Positions 14,901 to 26,900 of a stretch of DNA of 64,000 bases are shown here, piece by piece. This DNA comes from Siderastrea radians (lineage: Eukaryota; Cnidaria; Anthozoa; Scleractinia; Rhizangiidae). The number at the start of each line of letters is the position of its first letter. Position 1 is the stretch's first letter. Made by a program: the position numbers and the translations under genes. The stretch is from positions 56,856,074 through 56,920,073 of the forward strand of contig OZ024889.1 in the NCBI GenBank assembly GCA_964017195.1, in the 5' to 3' direction. The notes below the pieces were generated by a model. That model did no database searches, was not told the origin of the DNA, and saw only the letters and a list, made by a program, of their open reading frames with translations.

Positions 14901-17900
14901 TCTTACTAGACAACCACCGTTGATTTTTATCCAACTTGACAGCCATATGGTAGTGGATACAAGAATTAAGGTGTCTTTCCATGGAACAACACCACTGAAT
15001 TATTTTGGCTGGGGTATCATAGAAAGAATGAACAACGGCATCAACGAAAGACTGTCTTGTAGGAAAGCGGGCTTCATCTGCCTGACTGTACGTTATTAAG
15101 TACACTTTACGTACAGCACGAGCGTTGATCTCTTGCCGGTTTACTTCAGGCATCTCGGTACCAGTATGCTCCCGTGTTTCACTTGCTTCGGAGGAAGCTG
15201 AATCGGACTCATATCCTTTTATCATTTCCATAACGACTTCAAGAAGGGAAAACAAGTGTTATTATGCCTTGCGAAATTGATTGTGAACGTGCCGAAGACG
15301 ACAACAATCACTTTGAAAAGTGACATTTGATACGACCAAAAGATATCACGCACAAAATTCGTTAGCTAAAAACTTGATTTTTTAATGCTAAAAACTATTA
15401 CACATGACAATTTTCTAAATCTGTACTTTACTTGGCAGATATTTCCTTAACATAAATATCGTGAAGACGTGATAGCACCCCGTCCACAACAAAAAAGGCA
15501 ATACTGACAGTATGACCACCTCGGACAATGAGCGACAAAAGTAGTTGAGACACTTCCTAAAATGTAATGGCAGTGTACTCAGTTTCACTTTTTGCTGTTT
15601 GCAAAAAGATTTTCAAACACAAATCCCCCTCCCCCTATCCAATGTTGTACCGGGATAAACGCTGGTTCCCACCTAGCAAATTCAACATTGTTTGGGGGGG
15701 ATGGGGGTATATTCTAGTGGGTAAGGGGGATTTTAAAGCTAGGTATGCCAAAAAAAAGGGAATGTCTCAACACTTTTGACGCTCACTGTGCATACATGTT
15801 AGTGTTATATGGTCATAGGTCTTGATTTTGCCTTTTCTATTATGCTTTTCACAACTGACGTGTTTCTGTTGTCATCTACTTTTGTAAATGACTTGCATCA
15901 GATTTGTAAAAGCGACAACTGTTCAAATCAAATGGGGACGATTTCCTATGCTAGTTATTAACAGACCACAGGCGAGTCAGCTCCACTCCAGTAATGTTTC
16001 TTTTTCCCTATTTTACAAAACAAAATTTAGGGTACTTTTGCACTTTTGAACTTCAACTGTCATGGAGGTAACAGTGCTAATGCCATATTACACTCTTCAG
16101 TATCAACAACTCATTTCATAGTGTCATTGCAATTGTCTCGTTTTGCAAAACATGGATATGATTCGCGCAACCATTCATTTTACGGATCTTACCCGATGAA
16201 GCAAGCATAAAGTCCGTGGGACAAATTATTTCATACAGATGATTCATTCACAAGAAACTAAAACTCGCCTTGCAGATACAGAGTTTTGCCTCTGCCATTT
16301 GTGAAATCTAACTGATTTCCGTTGATGCTACGATAAAAAAGTGACTGTCTCCTCTTATAGACTGTGCAGGTAAAATGTACCCAGAAATGCAGAGTACAAG
16401 GCAAACATACGCATGTTGTCCCTGCAACATGCGTATGTGTAAATTGAACAAAGCTATTTGTCAGTGTGAGTCTTAAACAGTCCTTCAATCCAACGGATCC
16501 AACAACATAGAAGGGATTTTTCTCCTTTTACTTCAGATCTCTATTTTATTTTCTATCGAGACCAACTGTTTCAGCGTCAACCACTTTCCTTTTGACGAAT
16601 CCTACTAGCTCACTTTCTATCGTTTTTCTGCTAGGAGGGTTGATAACTGCAGGGTTACAGGGTCACGTGGCTAGAACATCAAAACCTGAGGCCAAAACCC
16701 TACACTGCCCTGCTCTACTAAATTGTATAAATGAGCATGGGTGAAGAGAATTCTTGAAGGGCACTTCACCTTGACATTAACTATCATCCCATCCACGGGA
16801 GAGAAGCAATACCCCTAGTCATATAATGGAAACTGGATATTTGCACCACGTGGCTCTGAAAAGACTTGCACCTACCTTTTCTATTTCAAACTCGAGCGAA
16901 ATTTTAACTTGCTTAGCCAAGGCCTCCTTTGCTTCTAGTTTAGCTTGCTCAAGCTTGGACTCACTAAAATGACAGAAAATAACACCTGATAAAGCCCAAA
17001 AAACTAAATACAGTTGAATGACTTACCACTCCTATTAGCCCTCTGTGTTCGTTATCAAGCACTCACCATGAAGAAATGCCATTCAAATTAGTTCTTAATC
17101 AGACACTGTATTCGTAGGGAACTATTTCACAAAACCTATCACATTCGTCCTGAACTTATGGACAAGAAGGGCGTAAAGAGACAGTTGGTTACAGCACTAG
17201 TGTGAATGTGCCCTAAGAGCAGTCATCAAAAGACCATCAAAACCACAACAACAGAATTGACTCTTACTACTGCACCTGTTCAAATGGAAATAACAAAATT
17301 TTTACCTAGGGTGTGGGTGAGGACAAGGCATGATAATAGAGAGAAGAGGAGGAGTAGGAAAAAGACAGAGATGGAAATGGCTATGGTGATGGTAGTGATG
17401 TTTAGTGATGGTGATGACAATAGTGAAGGTGATTGCGAAAGTATTAAAGGCTGTCATGAGCCTGGTGATAATAGTGAAAGGCGTGGTGACAGCGATGATG
17501 ACGATGGTGCTGGTGAGATGGTAATGATGAAAACGATGACAAGGATGGCAACTGATGGTGACAGTGATTTGGTGGTTGTGGTATTGCTTGCGGTAATAAT
17601 GAAAATGAAGGTTACAGTGAAGATGATGTCGATGGTGGTGGTGATCGTAAAGATGACAATGTCAACAATTGTCATGATGATGGTGGAGATGGCAATGGGG
17701 AGGAAAAGATGGACACGGAAGAAGAGGACCAGGAAGACCGTATAGACGATAAAGGCGCTTTGCAGAGTAAGAGTAATCCTTAAAGGAAATACTGTGTAAG
17801 TTGAGCAGGAGCAAAATTTGAAAATCATTTCCCTCAATGGTGTTATGCCCTGGTGTATGACCTGACTGCCTGGTTAAGTCATCAGTGTTATTGATTAGTG

Positions 17901-20900
17901 TTAGCTGCTTTCTACTGGTCTATTGTTAGTTGAACTTATCAGTTGTAAAATATATTTTATTGTTATATGACCATACCCTGGTAGGATTTCAGGCGGAGTG
18001 CTAAACATTTCTTCTTCCTCCTGGTCTTCTTCTTCTGTAACAGCTTTGACTCCCACCACACAGTCACTGGTTAATGACCAAATTGCTCGGTTAAGTCGTT
18101 AGCGTTATTGATTATCAAGAGTCAAAGAAATGACTTGTGCGTCATCATCAGTTTACCATTAGTTTACCTGTTAGTTTACTACTTACTGTTAGTGCATTGT
18201 TAGTCTTATTTCTCCCTTAGAAAGTACCTTAATTCCTTAAATCCTTACCCTGATAGGGTTTCAGGTGGAGACATGAACATTTCGTCTCCCTCATCTTCTT
18301 CTGTACTAGTTTCCAGTACCCCCAGACTTGTTACCTCTGAGTGAGACCTTGTGCCATAATGCCGGTCATCAACAGGAATATCCTGCAGAATAGCAACACA
18401 CGAGTTTGTATCCTATTCAAGGTTCTCCTTACCATACCACTACTGGAAAGGAACATATTAAGTCTTTATATTAAAGGCTTACAAGAACCCACAATGCCAA
18501 CCTTATTCAAAGAGAGGATTAATCCTCATTCAGTACATGAAACGTATCCCACTGTATAAAAGTCATTACCCTCTGCAAGGAAGTAACTACTGAATAAATC
18601 TCCCATCTGCAAAGTGGGCATTTACAGACATATTGGCTAGCAATCTTTTCAGTTTCTTCACCTTTGACTACCTTTAGCACATGGCTCCAGAACACTCTCA
18701 TATGCTCACACATATCCTGAAAGCATCTTTGACAATTCCTTAATGTTTTAAACCGTTCAACCCTGCAAAGACGATTTTGAAAGCACCTTTACCCAGTAAA
18801 GAAAACATTTGAAGTCAAAACTTTTTTTTACATCAGACGCCATCTTTGACTGTGTCAATCCAAGGTGAACATTATAACATATAACAGGCATTTTCACGGC
18901 TTGAAAAGCCCTTTCCCGTTTCAAAGGCCAGCTCTGAGTCATGGCAACAACGGCATTTTATTTTGTGTAGTGACACATGACGTAAAGCCATAGAAGCTTA
19001 GCCCCTTTTTTCATAAATTCCTTGGAAGACTGGGCAACCAGGCTGCTGGTTGTCCCTCTCCCTAAAAGCCAACTTCCAAGCTCTCTCCTGTTCATATTCT
19101 ACGTAGACAATGTCATACATACGACTGGCTTGCTATCTGTTTGATCCAGAGCTGTTTCCCCTCCTGGGATTGGAATACTCTTGGCAAGCTGCAACAAAAA
19201 TACAAGGCAATACGATGATAACAAGATACTTATCACACATAGGTGCCTGTAAGTTAACTCTTTTAGTCAGGGGGAAACCCACAGATTGTGTTTGTTCTTT
19301 TAACCACTCTGTCCAGGTTACTTATATCAAATTTAGCTTCTACTGGACTTCAACTCATGGCCATGGGTAACGGATAAATACTCCAACCAGGTTAGCAAGC
19401 CACCTGAATTAGCAAGCCGGTAATTTGTGAGTGACAACTATACCCGTGGATGGTGTATAAGTGAAAGAGAATTGATCTTTCCAAGTGTAAACTGCGGTTG
19501 AAAGACTGAAGAATGCAAGACACCCTGGCCGTGACTTTAATGAATGAAGTACATCATGACAGCTATATCTGTCATGTGTCTGCCTGTTTTGCAAAACGTA
19601 GTAGTCAAAGAAGCCTAAAGTTATCTAGTCTTAACAGGATCCCGGTACAGTGCAGTACAGTTCACATACATAATATTAAACGAATCTAGTATGACTAAGA
19701 TATAGCATGTTTATGCAAAAGCTTCACTGACCACCTGTGGCAGATTTAACAGTCGTATGAGTAAAATGTCACTGTTTCTGTATCTGAATGTCTTTTTGCA
19801 GCACTGAATCAAATTTCTGAGCTGAGAAACTAGAGGTGACATAAGGAGGGCAAATGGATAATTAATTGCATATTTTCTGTCCACTTGATAAAGATCATAA
19901 AAGCACCATGCCAATGTCTCTAACAACGGAAAGCCCTTTTCTTGTTACAGCTCGCAATAAGCTGAAAAATTGGCAATGCCGTCAGTCAAATAACCACACC
20001 TTAATAACTTGCTGAAGTTTATCATCAGACACATGAACCTTGACAGAAGGTAGGCTGCCAGACACTTTGATTCTGTGAATAAGTAAACGTAACGTTTATG
20101 GCCCTTCATAATTAAGGTAACTCCGCCATTGAAACCATCAGTAATATGAGAAATTCGAGTATACAAAGATCTAAAATTTGATTTTGGGTACACAAACGTG
20201 AAAGGGTTAATGCAAGAGATCTCTTATTGGAGGTGCCCTTTAGTACAAGCTTAGTGCTCTCAGTTGTCAGTGATTTTTTTTAAACAGAAAAAGACTTTAT
20301 TGGCAAACAAACAGCGCGTTGCAATGCAACAATGCCAAATTATATTAATGCAACAAGAGCAACAGCCTACGTTACAATGAATTCTCACAAAGCATCCGAT
20401 ATTTTTCAAAATAAAACAGTGAAAAATAGTAACATTGTAATAACTTAAACCAAACCTACATATACAAAGCCAATATATATATATCGCAGCTTACTGAGCA
20501 AGCCTTATGTCGTCAGGGTTTAGGGCTTTTTGAAGTTTCATGTCTATTTCCATGGGATCCAGGATGTGCATCTTTGACTTCACTTGCTTCCTGGCAGCTT
20601 GCCAATCATCACCTAAATCACATCACAAAAGTAACTTTTAAAGTTTTTTTTAGATTGTAATAAAATAAAATTTGGGGCTTAACTGTCAGCAAGGAATAAG
20701 TGACCAAAACAGCAACTGCTGAGCATTTTTGAGGCTTCTAACAAGTCATTTCAAATAACACTACCAGGGGCAGCAGTCAGGGAAGGTTCAAAATCTTCAA
20801 GCATGATTGCAAGAGCTGGCAGTCTGAGGAAGACCACTCTTATACCCTACCATTTGAAACAATGGTACTATAACCGTGTGCCTCCGTAATTTGCCCCCTT

Positions 20901-23900
20901 CGAAGTTCCACTTCATTGGAGTGAAAAAGATGAGCTGAAAGACCAAAACAACATAGAGGCATACACTGGAAGATGACAGATGAGCAGCTCGGTAAGAGTC
21001 ATGGGCAACTGCCGGATCCCTTGGGGCAAATCAAAGTGGATGAAAAAAGTACATCAGAACTTAGTGTACCTTATGACTTGGGGAGATAATAATATTTCTC
21101 AGATTGTAAGAATACAGAAGTCAAAACGTCCTTGGTACCAAGCCACACACACATTTAGATCGGCATTAAACATAAACTTACCTGCTCTAGCAATAAGAAC
21201 CTGAAGTTGTTCCAGTCTGAAGTCAAACTTGTCATAACATTTTGACTCCAAATCCTTCACACTTAGGTCCTAAACAGTCAACCAGATATAACAATAAACA
21301 AAATCACAGACTATGTCAGCGTGATCTGTGGCATTAACATCATAGTACATCAACTAGGCCGGAGATGGTAATGTAGAAGCCAAGGCACAGCCAGGTAACC
21401 TTTTTTATAGTACAACGCTAAAATTTGGCGTGCTCTCATTGGTCAAAATCGATCACGTAAAGCGATAGTGTCTCTCCTCAGCGGGCGCCTATCAGCGCAT
21501 AGTGCTCATTTCTGGCAATTTTCACTCAAAATTTAGCGTTTTGCAACAAAAACAATAGAGTCCTGTTTCAGGCCCTATGTGTGATAGATTTCCCTCGGAA
21601 ATTTGATGTTCACACTTCATATAAGCCCTCGAACTACGTCCTCGGGCTAATATTTGTTGTGAACATCAAATTTCCTCGGGCAACCTATCACACGATAGTG
21701 CCTTCGACAGAAGAACTCTATTGTTTAAATAGAGGAGAATGTATCCAAGCTCATTTCAAAACAATTAGTTGGGCATTTCTGAATTTTGTCAGAAAATGAC
21801 AAAGTCTTATAGTAGACTCCTGCTGCCTTGTACTTGCAAGGGACAATAAAAAGGTTCAAGAAAGTGCGAGTTCAAGATATATCCAATAGCAAATTACTGT
21901 AAAATGATACCAAGGGAAAGGACTTCAGTTCGGGATTGCAGGGGATTTGAGGAAGCAGGGCTGTATTTTCAGAAAGCGTTATACTATCGAATTGGGGATA
22001 GACATAAGGCTGCTGCATTCTTTAATACAGACTGGAATTTTACCAACCTTGGTGGAGACAATCCTCTCTTGCTCTGGATCGCTGGTGATCTTCAGGTGTC
22101 CAAGATCAACGATCAAGACATCGCTTGACCTGTTTCAAGAAAATGTCTTGTTATAGGGGACTGACATTGGAATTGCCACCTTTAATTTTTAATAAACCGC
22201 TTTTAAAGGGGCTATGTCCCACTATTTTAGTGTCTTTTTTAAAAAACTAAAAATTGTCTTGGCATCAATTGAATTCCAAAAATAATGATCTAGCTTTGTT
22301 ATTGAAGACTATCTTATGGCACTTAAACTGTTTCCTGTCGTCTGTTGCTACCGATGGCAAGGATGGAAATGAATTGAAAATTGGGCCAATTTCTTTTTCA
22401 AGCTTTGATGCCATGTTCTCAAAAATCACCAAAAAACATATTATGGTTAGCTCTCTCTGATAAAATTCATTTGATATCTTCCTCATAGTTTTACAGGCAG
22501 GAGCATTTTATGTATCAGTAGGGGCACCACTAGGCTATGAGTTTAGCACAGAATTGACCTAAAGTAGCAAATTCCTTGTGATATGACCCCTTTAAGCAAA
22601 TTAAGACAACTCTATAGACAGATCATCAACAAGGACACTTACTTTTTAAAAGTGCCTCCCTCGGGTATTATGATAAATGGAGACTTAACATCAACATTTA
22701 CATCTGTGATCTACAAGCAAAGGAAAATGTTACATGAAGAACACTTGATCTGTTACAGGTGAGGTTTTACAGTCAATGCTCTCCTTGCAACCACTCTCGT
22801 CAGCGACCAGCTCTAGTCACGACCAGCATTGTGAAACCCCGTTTGACTTGTCACTGAAACTCTGTAATGAAAAGCTCTCGTAAGCAACTGCTCCCGTAAG
22901 CGACCGCGACCACTTTTGTGAATTACCAACTGGCTTTTTCCTTTGTTTTTAAGTTCTAGTAAGCGACCACTCGGTTAACACTTTAATAAAAGTACTCGGT
23001 TCTTGTTCAAATTTAGAGTAATACATAACACAAGTGCTAATGGTTCTTTGACTTGTACCTTTGTGGACCTCTTCTGTGATAGGCAATAAAAAACTATTTA
23101 TTATTATTACTACAAACCTATTAGTAACCATTAACATACACCAAGCTTTACGCTAAACCTCCTGCAAGCAACCACTCTCTATTGTTTCATCATGTGGTCG
23201 CTTACAAGAGCCCATTCTCGTAAGCGACCAGTTCTGGGTGCGACCACTTTTCTGAATTACCGACGGAGGTGGTCGCTTATGAGAGCTTCAACTGTATTTA
23301 CCAAACTCTTTAATCATGTCTTTGCTCATACCCTGTTGTTCAAAGCTTTTATATGAAGGCTAATCCAAAATTAGCAAAGTCAAATTCAAAAATTAGTCGT
23401 TAATTTAGTTCAGCATTCTCTAAAATAGCTTTTACTGTTAACATCAAACCTTGTGTGTGTGTTTTTTAAACACACACAACAAAAACATGATGGTACAAGA
23501 TTGTTAATTGACTTTCAAATATCTGAGCCAAAGTGTAAAGTTTTAAGATTTTATCTTAAATGGCAATCAGTTGACAGCCATTTTGAACCTGACAACAACG
23601 ATCCAACCTGGAGAAAATCAAAATGCCTTGGGACAACACACAGAGAGTATAGAGATGTAATTTGTGACATACAAATACCGTACATAGACTATACCTTGTG
23701 ATGTTCAATTGCATAAGACAGGCTAGCTTTCGATACTGACTTCAGATCTTGTAGCCGTGAGTATGCTGCTGCCGAGAGCCTGCGACGAAAAAATCAAAAC
23801 TCTCCTTAAAAGCGAAAACATTTTTTCCTAGATGCACCCGGGAGGAATCCCTTTGTAATGGCACTGCCAGATACAATGTTGCTTATGTTATAAAAAACTT

Positions 23901-26900
23901 ACGTCACATTAAAACACCAAGTTACAATCACAAAACAACAAAGTATTCTTCTACTCACTCCGACAGATGAACATCTTTTGGAGGCTGAAAGAATGTGATC
24001 ACGTGCCCTATTGTGTTCTGCAAGACAAAAACCAAGAAATGATCAAAAATATAATCAGTGCTACTAGGTTTATTCAGCAATTCCGATTTTTCCCAGACAA
24101 TTTTTTTTCCATTTTAAGACAAAAAAGACCGTATTTTTACATAAGTGCACTAAAATTGTCCAATACATGAAATAAAACCTTTTTATAACGTAGCTCTGCC
24201 AGTTAACTAAGAAACTTGCACAAAACAGTTTTTTTATGCAGCTCACCATAAGAGAGGAGCAAGTGTCCCAAGATTACATACAAACATACAACTTTATTTT
24301 AAAATGCTGGCCACAAACAATGACAAACTGATTTCCATGTGGGACGTTTGTACAAAAATACTCAAGTTAATACAGATGTTGCAAAACATGGATAACTGTG
24401 AATCATCAGATAGATAGGCTATCTTCCTGTGAAATTCGCACAGGGATTTAGCGAGCTTAGCTTCTTTTGTCAAATTGTTCCAGAGCATAGCACCACTGTA
24501 TCGAAAACTGCACTTAAGAAAGTGACCCAAGAATAATGGGAGATCCTTGATCACCACATTTTTGGGTTTCCTCAGGTTTGACAGTGCCCATTTACACACG
24601 AGGGTACAGCGTGCACCCGAAAGATCAATGCCATTGTTTTCCAGGCACCCTCTCGTGTCTTACAAGAAGTTTTGATTATGTGTAAAAGTTATACAAATGT
24701 ATGCAACTTTTATACCAAGTGAATTTACACAGAAATTTCGCTTTGACCTAGATAAAACACTGGGATGGCGAGAGATATTGGACAACAAACAATTTTTTCA
24801 GGTTTCTTCTTTTCAACCGCTTAGGTTGAAACACCTTCACTGCGCTGATCTACACATAATTCTATCTTTAAACGCAGTTCAAATATATGAATTTCATATA
24901 TTAATAATTATGCAAAGCACCTTTCCTAAGAAAACAACACAAAAGCAGAGAGCGCCACTTAAGTACATGATCCAGCAAACTTTACTTTGAATGGATAACA
25001 CCCTAACCACTAGTCCATCATGACTCGACCCGCTTTTCACCTTTAAGTGATTTACTTACAGCATTATAGATAACTTTGACGGGTTGAGAAGACACTGTAG
25101 CTCTCTGGTCACACTTCCCATCCAAAGGATTGGTCTCAAAGGATGCAGTGAAAAGAGCAAGATGTTGATCTACAAAGGAATCAAAAAGTTTCATATTCGT
25201 GAGATGTGTGCTGAGGGCATTTGTTGAAGTGTTTCCCACTTGCATGTTAACTATCAAACTATAACTTGCTATTAAATGATAACCTTAATGTAGCAAATTT
25301 AGCAATCCCTTGTAAAATTGTTAATTTAAATCATTGCATTTAGTTAAATTTGTCAAAAAGTGGCAAAATTGTTAAACGTCATCAAAAAAAAAATCATCAA
25401 AATCTCCTACAGTGTAAATAGCAACCGTCAAGCGGTACATTTTATGGTGTCCTCTTTGGCCAAACCAACCTGTCTTTTCATTTTGTGATGTCATCATGAG
25501 TGGCATCTTCCCATCACTGCCTGCAGAACCAAACATCTTCATCATGTCCACCTTTGCTGTCAACCTAAAATAGAACAGAATAACAGCTGACTTCAAAGCA
25601 ATGGTCACCTGGCATCCTTTTTCAGAAAGACTCAGCACATCAGAGGCATAAACGTGGTCTTTTTTCTACACGGTAACACGGCAAACCAAATGAAAAATCC
25701 GTGAACCTGATTTGATTTTGTCATTCCAACCATGGAGCTACCAATAAGATGATGTTTAAGCCGCATCATAAACAAATAAATGGTTGGTCACGAAAGCACA
25801 ATTTGCATTTTGCCGTGGTATTTTTTACTTTCTTTGTAATTTGAGCCACTTAAGAAGAGAGGGGGTCAAACCTACAAACCCAAAGTTGCTTCTAAATGCA
25901 ACAGCTTGAAAACCAGACAGAGGCGAACATTTGGAACAATGGTTCGTTTATTCATAAAGTAATTCAGTCAGCTTACTGCGAGATTATTTCTAATAGGAAT
26001 ACACCTTGTGTAAGGTGAGGGTGAGTGCGTAAGCACTGATAATGTGGATACATGAGAAAAGAAAAAACACTCTATACACTCCATTTGAAGGCACAGCACA
26101 ACCATGAAGATAACTGAGGAGGTCGCTCCGTGATGGTGGGAAAATAAGAGAATACACAACTTACTTGATAGCTTGTGCTGACGTTCTTTGAGAAAGCTCT
26201 GCTAACAGATCCTGGAAACTCAGTCTTGCAACATCAACTGACCTAAAAACCAAGTAACTCATCACCTATCACATGGTCAGATCCACTAGAGATACAAACT
26301 AACCTGAGATTGAACGTGTTTCACTAGTAGTCTTACCATCTAGACTCTGATGTTACTAAAGGCTCCAGACAACTTAAACTAACAGCCTCAAACACATAGA
26401 CGTTGGGTGACTGGGGCACTGATGTCTACAGTTAAGACAATTCTTTCAGGCTTAAAAGTCACCCTGTACTACTTACCGCAAACATTAGAAAAAAATGCAA
26501 TGACAAATGGCTTACCTTGTTTACCTTCACATTTCCCCTGAACTGGGGGTTATAAATTCATTCAGTATGTTTCATGTTTTGCCATTTTTTATGGCTTCGA
26601 ATTTGGATACAGATATAAACATCAAACACTTACTTAGCTCCTGTATCATCTCTGAGTGCAACAGTTATTTGCTTCAAATGGACAATGACTTTGTTTTCCA
26701 CATACTGAAACAGAAATCAGCCAGAGTTGAAGTTTTCACGTGAGGTGATTGCTACAACAGAAAGTTACAGTCAACCTCAGTCTTAAAACACTAACGTGAG
26801 GTGATTGCTACAACAGAAAGTTACAGTCAACCTCAGTCTTAAAACACTAACTAATGTACCTCCTTTGGAAATGCAGTCACGACTTCTCCTTCACTGTAGC

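Noticed and set aside
12428..16572. LTR retrotransposon explanation for the long direct repeats
   Set aside because: No TG...CA ends, no target duplication, no primer site or purine tract, no reverse transcriptase; the content is a Rep gene.
17206..17745. 179-codon plus-strand frame and the 127-codon frame opposite
   Set aside because: Both arise from the GATGGT-type trinucleotide tract; no domain.
26335..26432. Possible VPS13 exon reading [15 protein letters not shown] on the minus strand
   Set aside because: It has splice-like borders, but no AG gives the needed phase, whereas exons 19 and 20 join directly in frame (split Lys) and match the family.
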